From Streptomyces justiciae (GTDB lineage: Bacteria; Actinomycetota; Actinomycetes; Streptomycetales; Streptomycetaceae), in NCBI RefSeq assembly GCF_015163075.1, contig NZ_JADDXU010000012.1:1-64000 (forward strand): DNA of 64,000 nt. The letters run 5' to 3'. Each line of letters begins with the position of its first letter. Position 1 is the first letter of the stretch. This document shows, piece after piece, positions 19,301 through 27,900 of this stretch. A program made the translations under genes and the position numbers. The notes below the pieces were generated by a model that made no database searches, had not been told where the DNA came from, and saw only the letters and a program-made list of their open reading frames with translations.

Positions 19301-20026
19301 CATCAGCCGCACGCCGTCGAGTTCACCGGCGACCCGCTCGACGTACCGGCGCAGCACGGGCGAGAGGTAGGCGTCGACGACGGCCGTGTCCCCGCGCGGG
19401 ACGAGCTTCATCAGCGGACTGACCTCGCTGGAGAGCGAGATCTGCGGGAATCCGACGCGGGCGGCGAGTTCGCCGACGGCCTGTTCGTGGGCGGGGTGGA
19501 GGTGGCTGTGCATGCAGACGACGGCGACCGCGCGGATCCCGTCGTCGTAGGCCTGCTGAAGGGGCTCGGCGAGGGCGTCCAGGTCGGGGGCCCGCAGGAC
19601 GGTGCCGTCGGCGGCGATGCGTTCGTCGACCTCGATCACACGCACGTGGAGCAGTTCGGGCAGTTCGATGCGGCGGGCGAAGATGCGGGGCCGGTTCTGG
19701 TAGGCGATGCGCAGGGCGTCGCGGAAGCCGCGGGTGACGATCAGGAGGGTGCGCTCGCCCTTGCGCTCCAGCAGGGCGTTGGTGGCGACGGTGGTGCCCA
19801 TGCGGACGGCTTCCACCGGGTCCTGGGAACCGCCCAGGAGTTGGTTCACGCCGGTGACGGCCGCGTCGGCGACGGGGGTCTCGTCTGTCGGGTGGAGCCG
19901 GGAGCTGGGCGGGGTGGGGCTGTCGGAGAGCAATTTGTGGGTGAGCAGTCGGCCGTCCGGGCGGCGCGCGACGATGTCGGTGAAGGTGCCGCCCCGGTCG
20001 ACCCAGAACTGCCAGCCTGTCGTCAC
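16349..20026 (-). CDS. oplAH: ATP-dependent 5-oxoprolinase, fused HyuA-HyuB type
   Basis: Eukaryote-like 5-oxoprolinase of about 1225 residues, converting 5-oxo-L-proline plus ATP to glutamate. The N-terminal HyuA half has the nucleotide site DRGGTFTDIV and VIGFDMGGTSTDVSHY. The C-terminal HyuB half (from about residue 660) has GDTYAVNDPYHGGTHLPDV. Close to the 1288-residue mammalian enzyme, it is one fused chain rather than two subunits. GTG at 20026 has GGGGAG 6 nt upstream; an in-frame start ten codons earlier lacks it. It sits between cvnC and cvnD, apart from the pxpABC genes 15 kb away. A hydantoinase role is the alternative. Confidence 0.85.
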   Translation of the reverse strand: MTTGWQFWVDRGGTFTDIVARRPDGRLLTHKLLSDSPTPPSSRLHPTDETPVADAAVTGVNQLLGGSQDPVEAVRMGTTVATNALLERKGERTLLIVTRGFRDALRIAYQNRPRIFARRIELPELLHVRVIEVDERIAADGTVLRAPDLDALAEPLQQAYDDGIRAVAVVCMHSHLHPAHEQAVGELAARVGFPQISLSSEVSPLMKLVPRGDTAVVDAYLSPVLRRYVERVAGELDGVRLMFMQSNGGLTEAGQFRGKDAILSGPAGGIVGMARMSQLAGFDRVIGFDMGGTSTDVSHYAGEYERVFTTQIAGVRLRAPMLDIHTVAAGGGSVLHFDGSRYRVGPDSAGADPGPACYGAGGPLAVTDANVMLGRIQPAHFPKVFGPDGDQPLDAELVRDRFTDLTREIRERTGDDRTPEQVAEGYLQIAVANIANAVKRISVQKGHDVTRYALTTFGGAGGQHACMVADSLGMRTVLVPPMAGVLSALGIGLADTTAMREQSVEAPLEAASMPGVLKTADDLESAARAELLAEDVPDDRVRITRRAQLRYDGTDTALTVELTEPAAMRDAFEARHRATYSFTLDRPIVVEALSVEATGITQPPDLSALAPYEGRPAAPETVRLHTGGAWRDVPLHRREELPPGEIVTGPAIITEASATTVVDDGWQAVARDDGHLVMERAAVTQSSDLDTKVDPVLLEVFNNLFMSIAEQMGARLESTAQSVNIKERLDFSCALFDPDGNLVANAPHIPVHLGSMGTSVKEVIRRRGSGMRPGDTYAVNDPYHGGTHLPDVTVITPVFDAPDPEDTESDREILFYVASRGHHAEIGGIAPGSMPADSRSIEEEGILFDNWLLAENGRFREEETLRLLTETRYPSRNPRTNLADLRAQIAANRKGVDEVTRMIETFGLDVVQAYMRHVQDNAEEAVRRVVDTLDDGEYAYETDSGAMIRVRVRVDRENRSATVDFTGTSAQLDSNFNAPFAVVNAAVLYVFRTLVADDIPLNDGCLRPLRIIVPPGSMLAPEPPAAVVAGNVETSQAITGALYAALGVQAEGSGTMNNVTFGNARHQYYETVASGSGAGDGFPGAPVVQTHMTNSRLTDPEVLEWRLPVRLEEFAVREGSGGAGRWRGGDGAVRRIRFLEPMTVSTLSQHRRVPPYGMEGGEPGALGANRVERADGTVTVLGGSDAADVDSGDVLVIETPGGGGYGPPSPHPHPAGEEINDLRAF

Positions 20027-20110
20027 GTCCGTCTCCCCGATCGTGCTGTTCGGCACCGTGTCCGCGGGCCGGCGGCCGGCCGCCCGCGGAGGTCGTCGAC
20101 GATCAGTCGG

Positions 20111-20159
20111 ATCATATCGGGAGGGCTGTGCCGGCGCCCGCCCGCTCCGCGCGGGCGGG
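20111..20159 (-). promoter_or_regulatory. hairpin and -10-like element between cvnC and oplAH
   Basis: The 141-bp gap after the cvnC stop carries a 9-bp GC stem with TCCGC loop (20137-20159). Read leftwards, a TATGAT -10-like hexamer follows at 20116-20111. This fits termination or attenuation after cvnABC and a fresh start for oplAH-cvnD. No good -35 is visible. Confidence 0.4.
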
Positions 20160-20167
20160 ACGCTGCC

Positions 20168-20563
20168 TCACAGCGCCCTGAGGCCGTTGATCACGTCCCG
20201 CAGGATGCTCTCGTCCGGCAGCTCCGCGGGCGGCACGGGCCGGTTCACGTGAACGAACTCCGCGTCCACGAGGTCACCGATGAGAACCCGCACCACGCCG
20301 ATGGGCAGGTCGAGTTCGGAGGACAGCTCGGCGACCGACTGCGGGGTCTCGCGGCACAGGTCGACGATGTCCACGTGCTCCGGGGACAGCGAGTGGTCGC
20401 CTTCCGGGTCGTCCGCCTGGGGCTCCGTGACGACCACCGCGATGAGGTCCAGGCGATGCTGGGCCGCGCTGGTGGTGCGGCCGCGCGTCATGGCGTACGG
20501 ACGGACGACCGGTCCGGCCTCGTCGTCGAACCAGTGACTTCTTCCCTGACCGTCAGTGCTCAT
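20168..20563 (-). CDS. cvnC: conservon protein CvnC (DUF742)
   Basis: The 131-residue DUF742 protein is a winged-helix-like component found third in conservons. The C-terminal half (TPQSVAELSSELDLPIGVVR, then LIGDLVDAEFVHV) is the typical helix-turn-helix-like part, and the end VINGLRAL is characteristic. Its role is thought to be coupling in the membrane-associated conservon complex; a direct DNA target is not established. It follows cvnB by 9 nt. Instead of cvnD, the next gene is a 5-oxoprolinase. Confidence 0.92.
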   Translation of the reverse strand: MSTDGQGRSHWFDDEAGPVVRPYAMTRGRTTSAAQHRLDLIAVVVTEPQADDPEGDHSLSPEHVDIVDLCRETPQSVAELSSELDLPIGVVRVLIGDLVDAEFVHVNRPVPPAELPDESILRDVINGLRAL

Positions 20564-20572
20564 GTCATCCCA

Positions 20573-21010
20573 CTACCCGCCCTGAGGCAGATCGGTGCGT
20601 GGAGCGGACGCGAGATGTACACCGACTCGCTTGACCAGCAGGGTCATCTCGTAGGCGACCAGGCCGACGTCGGAGTCCGCGTCGGAGAGGACGGCGAGGC
20701 AGCTGCCGTCGCCGGCGGCGGTCACGAACAGGAATGCGTCGTCGAGTTCGACGACCGTCTGCCGGACGCTGCCCGCCTCGAAGTGCCGGCCCACGCCCTT
20801 GGCAAGGCTGTGGAAGCCGGAGGCGACGGCGGCCAGGTGTTCGCTGTCCTCCCGGGTCAAATCCTTGGAGACCCCTGTCGGCAGTCCGTCGCCGGAGAGC
20901 ACGACGGCCTTGCGGATGCTGGCGACGCGGTCCACCAGTTCGTCCAGGAGCCAGTTGAGCTCGCCGGACTTGGGCGTCGCGGTGTGGCCGGTCGTCTTCG
21001 GTGCGGTCAT
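20573..21010 (-). CDS. cvnB: conservon roadblock/LC7 protein CvnB
   Basis: The 145-residue roadblock/LC7-family protein, the usual second conservon gene, is thought to act as a GTPase-activating or scaffold subunit for CvnD. The core from LNWLLDELVDRVASIRKAVV to the glycine-rich strand FLFVTAAGDGSCLAVL is typical of the fold. Start and cvnA stop overlap as ATGA, so the two are translationally coupled. Confidence 0.92.
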   Translation of the reverse strand: MTAPKTTGHTATPKSGELNWLLDELVDRVASIRKAVVLSGDGLPTGVSKDLTREDSEHLAAVASGFHSLAKGVGRHFEAGSVRQTVVELDDAFLFVTAAGDGSCLAVLSDADSDVGLVAYEMTLLVKRVGVHLASAPRTDLPQGG

Positions 21011-23895
21011 CGACCGTCCCCCTTAGTTCCTCGTGGTGCTGTGCCGCTGTGGGCGTCCTCGCCCGCGGCGTTCTCCTCACGGCCGCGCTGCCAGCCGCGC
21101 TGGAGCGAAGCCATGCGGCTGCGTACTTGGTCGGCGTCCCGCTCCTCGAACCCGGCTTCCTGGTCGGTGCGACGCTCGGGGCTCTGCTTGAGCTGCGGAG
21201 CCAGGTTGGCCTGCCGGACACGCCGGGGCAGCGGGGCCGTGCCGAAGGCGTCCGGCCGTGGTTCGGGACCGCCGGGGTGCCCGGGCCCGGGGGCGGTGCC
21301 GCCGGCGAGCGGCGTTTCGGAGCCCGCGGTGGGGCGGGTCTCGGAGCTGCCGGTGGGGCGCGTGGCGTCGCCCGAACCGCCGCTGGACGCGATCTCGGCC
21401 CGCCGGGTGCGCCGAGGCAGAGCGGAGGTGCCGGGCACCGGGGTTTCCTGCTCGTCGCGGCGGTCGGCGACGTCGGTGCTGCGGCGCTGCGGTCCCGTGG
21501 CGCGCCTGCGGGCGGGCAGCGGGGGCGGTGTGGCGGACAGCGACCGGTTCGCGCCGCGTACGGGCTCCTCGTCCGGGTCCGGACGCCGTGCGGGCTGCTC
21601 CGTCACCGGGCGGCCGTGCGAGCTGACCAGCTTGGGCGTGCGCCGCTGGGGCAGCGGCACCGGGGTGTTCAGGTCGTCGTTGCCGTCGGCGTGCCGTCCG
21701 AAGGGGTCGGGGGTCTCGCGGGATTCGTCACCGGTGGTGTCCTCGGTACGGACGAGGCCGCGCCGGGGGCGGAACAGGCCGCCGCGTTCGCTGTCCTCGT
21801 CGTCGAGGGCGCCCGGGAAGTCGTCGATGGCGTCCAGGTCGACGGGGGCTTCCAGCTCGACGGGGCCGTCCAGGAGCGCCGCTGGCAGTCCCGGCAACTG
21901 CACGGGCACGTGGGCGAGTTCGGCCCGCCGGGCCTCCTCCAGCTCGGCCTCCTTGGAGGGCTGGGGGCGGTCGAGGCGGAAGCCGATGCCGTTGGTGTCC
22001 GGGACGTCGTCCGTCAGCAGGGTGTTGGGGATGAAGACGACGGCCGTCGTGCCGCCGTACGGCGAAGGCTGGAGGGAGACCCGGACGTTCTGTCGCTGGG
22101 CGAGCCGGCTGACCACGAACAGGCCGAGCCGGTCGGTGTCGGACAGTTCGAACTCCGGTGTCTCGGCGAGCCGGAGATTGGCGTCCAGCAGGGCGTCGGC
22201 CGCCATGCCGAGACCGCGGTCGTGGATCTCCAGGGTGAAGCCGTTGGCGACGCGCTCACCGAGAACCTGGACGGCCGTGTGCGGCGGGGAGAACACCGTG
22301 GCGTTCTCCAGGAGTTCGGCGACGAGATGGGTGAGGTCGGCGACGGCCGGGCCAGTGACCGCGACCCTGGGCAGCCGGCGGACCTCGATGCGCTCGTAGT
22401 CCTCGACCTCGGCGACGGCGGCCCGGACGACGTCCATGAGCTGGACGGGCTTGCGCCACTGCCGGGAGGGCGCGGCGCCGGAGAGGATCACCAGGCCCTC
22501 GGCGTGCCGGCGCATACGGGTGGTGAGGTGGTCGAGGCGGAACAGGTCGGCGAGTTCGTCGGTGTCCTCGGTCCGGCGCTCCATGGTGTCGAGCAGGGTG
22601 AGCTGCTTGTGCAGGAGCACCTGGCTGCGGCGGGCGAGGTTGACGAAGACCTCGGCGACTCCGGCGCGCAGTTCGGCCTGTTTGACGGCGGCCTCGACGG
22701 CCGCGCGCTGCAGGGTGTTGAGGGCCTGGCCGACGTCGCCGATCTCGTTCTTGTCGTACTCCAGGCGCGGGACCTCGGTCTCCACGTCGACCTGTTCACC
22801 GGCGGAGAGCCGGCGCATGACGCTGGGCAGTCGTACGCCGGACGCCTCGTGGGCCTCCAGGCGCAGCTGGCGCAGGTCGCGGATGAGGCCGCGGCCGACG
22901 CGTACCGAGAGGAAGATCGAGAAGAGCAGGGCGAGCAGGCCGAGCACGCCGGCGACGGCGGCCTTGACGATGACGCCCATCGCGACCGGCTCCACGCGGT
23001 CCTGGTAGCGGTCGCCCGCCTGGTCGTTGAGGGTGGCGAGCCCGTCGAGCACGCCGGCCGCTGCGGCGTCCCAGCTCTTGGCGGTGAGGGCGCTGGGCGG
23101 GCCGGGCTCGGATCCGATGACGGTCTGCTCGGCGGAGCGCAGGGACGCGGTGGAGGCGTTCTTCCAGAACCTGTCGTAGCGCTCGCGTTCGGTCGCGGGC
23201 AGCACCGGCAGGCTGATGTCGTACATCATGTCGCGCTGCGCGATGAGGTCGGAGACGTCCCGGATCTCCTCGCGGGTGAGTCTGCCGACCACGAGGGCGG
23301 AGCCGAGCAGGGCGTCCTCGCGGGAGAGGAGTTCGCGGGCGCGGGTGATGTTGACCAGGGCGCGGGCCTGCTTGTCCATCTCCACGTTGTCCACCCCGTC
23401 GAGGGAGGCCAGCAGGGTGTAGCAGGGGTCCACGAGGCGGTTGTAGCGACCGAGGGCCTGAGCCCGGGTCACCGTGCCCTCCTCGACGCTGCGGCGCAGG
23501 GAGTCGACGCTGTCGAAGGCGTCCAGGACGGTGGTCAGGCGCTCGTCGTCGTCCGCGTCGAGTCCGTCGCGGACGTCGGGGTCCTGCGCGTTCTTGCGGA
23601 GCTTGGCGATGGCGTCGTCGGAGGCGGTGCGGGCGGTGCGCAGCGCGGAGAGCGCGTCCGACGCCCGCGGGTCGGCCAGATAGACGAGGGTCTGGCGGCG
23701 TTCCTGCTGGAGGATGCGGACGGTGTCCTCGGTGGGGTAGCCGATGTCCTCCACGGCCGTCGACACCTGGAACAGCTGGGTGACCGCCCGTCCCGTGAGC
23801 ACCGTGGCGAAGCCCCAGATCGCGGCCAGGGACACCAGCGGCACGAGAAGCAGCGCCACGATCTTCCGGCGGATCGACTTCCCGCGAAAGCGCAT
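21007..23895 (-). CDS. cvnA: conservon sensor histidine kinase-like protein CvnA
   Basis: Membrane sensor of 962 residues. It has an N-terminal helix (KIVALLLVPLVSLAAIWGFA), an extracellular nitrate/indole-sensing-type helical domain, a second helix (about residues 310-335, GVLGLLALLFSIFLSV), a HAMP-like linker and an ATPase domain. The ATPase carries the N box LLENATVFSPPH and G1 motif DRGLGM. The last 300 or so residues are a proline- and arginine-rich disordered tail, normal for the family. The usual phosphoacceptor His box is not obvious. ATG at 23895 follows GGGGGAGG. It heads the conservon. Confidence 0.92.
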   Translation of the reverse strand: MRFRGKSIRRKIVALLLVPLVSLAAIWGFATVLTGRAVTQLFQVSTAVEDIGYPTEDTVRILQQERRQTLVYLADPRASDALSALRTARTASDDAIAKLRKNAQDPDVRDGLDADDDERLTTVLDAFDSVDSLRRSVEEGTVTRAQALGRYNRLVDPCYTLLASLDGVDNVEMDKQARALVNITRARELLSREDALLGSALVVGRLTREEIRDVSDLIAQRDMMYDISLPVLPATERERYDRFWKNASTASLRSAEQTVIGSEPGPPSALTAKSWDAAAAGVLDGLATLNDQAGDRYQDRVEPVAMGVIVKAAVAGVLGLLALLFSIFLSVRVGRGLIRDLRQLRLEAHEASGVRLPSVMRRLSAGEQVDVETEVPRLEYDKNEIGDVGQALNTLQRAAVEAAVKQAELRAGVAEVFVNLARRSQVLLHKQLTLLDTMERRTEDTDELADLFRLDHLTTRMRRHAEGLVILSGAAPSRQWRKPVQLMDVVRAAVAEVEDYERIEVRRLPRVAVTGPAVADLTHLVAELLENATVFSPPHTAVQVLGERVANGFTLEIHDRGLGMAADALLDANLRLAETPEFELSDTDRLGLFVVSRLAQRQNVRVSLQPSPYGGTTAVVFIPNTLLTDDVPDTNGIGFRLDRPQPSKEAELEEARRAELAHVPVQLPGLPAALLDGPVELEAPVDLDAIDDFPGALDDEDSERGGLFRPRRGLVRTEDTTGDESRETPDPFGRHADGNDDLNTPVPLPQRRTPKLVSSHGRPVTEQPARRPDPDEEPVRGANRSLSATPPPLPARRRATGPQRRSTDVADRRDEQETPVPGTSALPRRTRRAEIASSGGSGDATRPTGSSETRPTAGSETPLAGGTAPGPGHPGGPEPRPDAFGTAPLPRRVRQANLAPQLKQSPERRTDQEAGFEERDADQVRSRMASLQRGWQRGREENAAGEDAHSGTAPRGTKGDGR

Positions 23896-24313
23896 GGCCT
23901 CCCCCAGCTGGTCCCCCGCCGGCCGGGGGTACACATGTGCGTCAACAAACGCCGCGAGCCTACTACCGACGCACAGTTAACTCGAAGACCCTTCCGGAGG
24001 GCGAACTTCCGCACCGGCGGCGCGAGATGGGGAGTTGTCCGGGCATTGCGGGAGATTGCCTCCCGCATTCGCAGGACGGTGGCCCGCGCGGATCCGGCCG
24101 ACAGAGGTGGGCAGTTGGCCAGAATTTTTCGTTTCCAGGGAATCTTCGGGGCGTGTCGTTCGTCGTTCTCTTCAGGAAATGGGGGCGGAATCGGCCACAC
24201 GAGCCGCATCCCGCAACCGGGCGGCGTAAAACAGCGCAAGCCGGGCAGCCACTGGGGAGCCGTGTGTTCGAGCACGGGTAAGCGGTCTGCTGGCGGTGGG
24301 GAGTGACACCTTG
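23896..24313. promoter_or_regulatory. divergent promoter region of the conservon with a hairpin
   Basis: This 418-bp gap between cvnA (leftward) and a membrane gene (rightward) has no supported ORF. It contains an 8-bp perfect inverted repeat, TGCGGGAG-ATTGC-CTCCCGCA (24047-24067), about 150 bp before cvnA. An AT-richer patch (about 24118-24180) may be a promoter area. No consensus promoter can be assigned. Confidence 0.4.
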
Positions 24314-24868
24314 ATGGGCACGGCGGAGCGGCAAGAGGCGCCCACGGCGGGAGATGCGGCGCACCTGACGGCGTGGCGCGAGCCCGAGGCACGGGATCGC
24401 GACATTCCGACGGACGACCGCGGCGCCGGGCCCGGTGAACAGGCCGCAGCGCGGGAACCGGCACAGGAACAGTCCTACTACCGCCCATTGTGGGTCGAGG
24501 AGCCGGCGCGGCGGCGCCGGATGCCGGATCCGGTGCGTACGGCGGCGGTGCGGGCGGTGCTGATCATCGCCGTGACGCTGGTCCAGGCGATGGTGGCGTT
24601 CCTGTGCACGCTGGCCGGATCGTGGCTGGCGTTCCCGATGGTCCTCAGCAGCGTGGCGAGCACCGTGGTGGCGACATGGGGCGCCCTCGACGTCTGGGTG
24701 ACGCGCCAGGTGTGGAACCAGCGCAACGGCGTGGTGTCGGCCCCGAGCAGCACCGCGCGTGCCCTGCGACGCGAGCGGCGCAAGGCACGGCGACAGGCAA
24801 GGACGGCCGAGCGGGCGCAGGAGCGGATACGTCGGCGCGGCGGGGCGGGCCAGCTGTCCCACCCCTGA
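24314..24868 (+). CDS. small two-helix membrane protein of unknown function
   Basis: The 184-residue protein has an acidic, proline-rich N-terminal 75 residues, two adjacent membrane helices (VRAVLIIAVTLVQAMVAFLC and LAFPMVLSSVASTVVATWGA) and a strongly basic C-terminal tail (RRERRKARRQAR). I do not recognise a family. ATG at 24314 has GGGGAG 10 nt upstream; GTG at 24296 and TTG at 24311 are alternatives. It diverges from the conservon and is convergent with the condensin-like operon. The basic tail could bind nucleic acid or phospholipid heads, but this is only inference. Confidence 0.75.
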   Translation: MGTAERQEAPTAGDAAHLTAWREPEARDRDIPTDDRGAGPGEQAAAREPAQEQSYYRPLWVEEPARRRRMPDPVRTAAVRAVLIIAVTLVQAMVAFLCTLAGSWLAFPMVLSSVASTVVATWGALDVWVTRQVWNQRNGVVSAPSSTARALRRERRKARRQARTAERAQERIRRRGGAGQLSHP

Positions 24869-24966
24869 TCCCGGCCGAGCCGTCGCGGAGCCCCGGCTGA
24901 CACCCCGGCTCCCCCGAGCCCCGACTGAGCCCCGCCGGCCCGGTCCAGGCCTCGCCTGACGTGCCG

Positions 24967-27900
24967 TTACGAAGCGCTCGGCGTCGGCCGCTTGAACATC
25001 CGGGTGGCCGTGATCTCGCTGTGCACCGTTTCCTCGGCCTGCGGCTGCTGCGGCAGCCCCGGACGAAGGTGTTCCTCCACGCTGATGTACTTCAGCCCGG
25101 CCCTGAGGTCGGCGTCGTTGCGCAGCCGGATGACCAGCGGGAACTCGGCGAGGGCCGTCGTGTCGAACAGGCCTGTGGTGTAGAGGAGTTGGACACCCAG
25201 GGCGTCCGAGACGGCGCGCTGGAGCTCCAGCAGATACGTGGCGTTGGCGCGCCCGATGGGGTTGTCGAGGAACAGCGTGCCCGCGTGCCGGTGCTTGTCG
25301 CGGCCCCGGTCGTTGGAGCGCAGCGCGGCCATCGTGCAGTACAGGGCGATGGCCGCGGTGAGCAGCTGACCGCCCGAGAACACGTCGCCCATCTGCCCGA
25401 CCGGCACCCGCTCGGCGCGCAGCACCGCGTCCGGCTTGAGGATCTCCACCGCGACGCCCTTGGGCTGAAGGGCCGCGCCGACGCCCCTCAGCAGCAGGGA
25501 CATACCGTCGCGTCGCAGGTCGGAGTTCTTCTTCACGGCCGCGCGGGTCGCCTCGTCGATGACCTCGCCGAGCCGCTCGGTGAGCGTCGCCTGGTCCGGC
25601 TCCTCGAAGCGGATGCGCAGGAACTCCTGCCCGGACCACTCGCCGAGCCCCTCGGGCAGCCGGGACAGCCGCTGGGCGGACCTCAGGGTCGCCAGCGCCG
25701 ACTCCACGAGCCCGCGCAGCCGGTCCACGATCGAGTCCCGGTTCCGCTCCAGCTGCGCCAACTCGTCCGTGAGGACCCGGAGTCGGGGAGCGAAGGCGTC
25801 GGCCCACTTCTGCGCGTGCTCGGGCAGTGCGGAGGCGGGTAGTTCGCGGATCTGCTGGCGGGCGGGGGTGCGGACCTGTTCGTAGCGGGTGGAGTTGGCG
25901 TGCCGGACCAGGACGTCGCTCGCCTCGCGCACGGCGGCCTCGGCGGCGGACAGGTCGGCCGCGCAGCCGCGCAGCGACCGGCGGGCCTCGGCGGCGGACT
26001 GCCGGGCCTCCTCGGGGCTGCCGGGGTAGGCCTCGGTGTCCTCCTGCTCGTCCTCCGTGGCGTGCTCGCGCAGCAGGTCGCGGAGCATCGCGGCGATCTC
26101 GTCAAAGCCGCCGGCCGCGTCCTCGGCGGCCCGGTGGGACTCCAGCAGCTCGGCGTGCGCCTCCCTGGCCTGGGTCAACGCCTCGGTGCGGGAGGCCAGT
26201 TCGGCGGTCGCCGTGCGCAGCAGGGCCTGCGCGTGGTCGGCGTCGCGCGGCTGGAGCTCCTCCGCCAGCTCGGTGTGCGCCTCGCCGTCCTCCGGCGCGT
26301 GCCGCTCGGCCTCGCCGCGCAGCCGGCCGAGCTGCTCGCTCGCGGTGGACATCCGCGTCTCCAGGAGCTGCACCAGCTCCTCGGCGCGGGCCGCGGCGGC
26401 CTGCCGGGACGGCCCGTCGGAGCCGTCGGGCGACTGGAGCAGCGTCTCAGCGCGGGTGCGGACCTTGTTGCTCAGCCGGTCCAGCTCGGCCAGAGAGGCG
26501 CTCTCGTCGCTTTCCGCGCGGGCCTGCTCGGCGCGCAGATCGGCGCCGACGCCGACCTTCTCGTACACCTGGGAGGCGGCGCGATAGGCCTCGCGGAGCG
26601 CGGGCAGGGACGCCTTCGGCGTGTCCGTGTCGCTGTCCGGTACGTCGTCGGGGGCGCCGGCGATCTCGGAGCGCTCGGCGCGCAGCGCACGCGCGGTGCG
26701 GCGGGCGTCGTCGGCGGCCCGCTGGGCGGCACGTCGGTCCTCGTCGGCGGCGCGGGCCCGCTCCAGGCAGGTCTGGGCGCGGGCTTCCGACTCGGTGGCC
26801 TCGTCGGCCAGTTCACGGAGTTTGACCTGCCAGCCGGCCCGCTCGCGCAGCCGGAAGGCGAGCCCGGCGAGGGCGTCGGCGGCCCGCCGTGCCTTCTGCG
26901 CGGCCTCCTGGCGCTCGTCGCGCACCTGCGTGGCCTCGGCGGCGGCTTCATCGGCCTCGGCCCGCACGGTCCGCGCCTCGGCGAGCTCGGCCTCGGACTC
27001 CTCGGCGAACGCGCGTGCCTCGTGCGCGGCCTGGGCCAGCTCGACGAGCCGGCCGGCCGGGCAGCCGGTGCGCCAGGAGGCGAGCCGTGCCGCCAGCTCC
27101 CGGTCCTTGCCGAGTCGGGCCGCGAGGGAGCGGATCTCCTCGTCGCGCTCGGTGGCCCGGGCGCGCAGCGCCTGCCGTTCCTCGTCGGCGGCGTGCTCGT
27201 CGTGCATGGCGGGGTTCGGCGGTACGAGGAACACGCCCTCGCTGCCCGCGTCGGAGGTCGGGGTCGGGGCGAGGAGGGCGGCCGCGGTGCCGACGGCGAC
27301 GGCGGAGCGCGGCAGGAGGGCCGCCTCGCTCAGCGCCTCGCGGGCCCGCGCGTGTGTGTCCGGGTCGGTGATGATCACACCGTCGACCAGCTCGGGCCGG
27401 GCGGCCAGCACGCGCGCGTGGTCGGTGGGGTCGACGGCCTGGGCGAGATAGCGCCAGCCGGGCAGCGCCGGGATGCCGTGCTCGCCGAGGAACTCCACGG
27501 TCGCGAGGACGTCCGGGCCGGGCGGCAGCAGCCCGCCGTCGCCGAGCGCGCCGAGGATGCGGGAGTCGTCGGCGGCGGCGGTGCGCAGTTCGAAGAGCTG
27601 GCGTTCGGCGGAGGAGACGGCGTCGTCGAGCAGCTCGCGCAGTTCGTCGGCGAAGCGGTCGAGGTCCTCGGGGGTGAAACCGGCCTGGTCACCGTCGTCA
27701 CCGTCCTGCCGGGGCTGCGGGACGACGGAGCGGGCCGCACCGCCCGTCAGGCCCAGCAGTTCCGCCAGCCGCGGCTCGGCCGCCAGGGCCTCGGCGAGGC
27801 GTCGCTCGGCGTCGTAGGACCGCTCGGCCGCGGCGGCGGCGTCCGACGCGCGGGCCGCCGTCAGCTCGGCGCGCGACTCCGCGGCACCCGCCTCGCGCGC

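Noticed and set aside
16577..22399. A 1940-residue forward open frame.
   Set aside because: It is antisense to oplAH, cvnC, cvnB and cvnA, has no family features and reflects GC-biased third positions of the true genes.
21001..24306. A 1101-residue forward frame.
   Set aside because: Antisense to cvnA, without a ribosome binding site or domain features.
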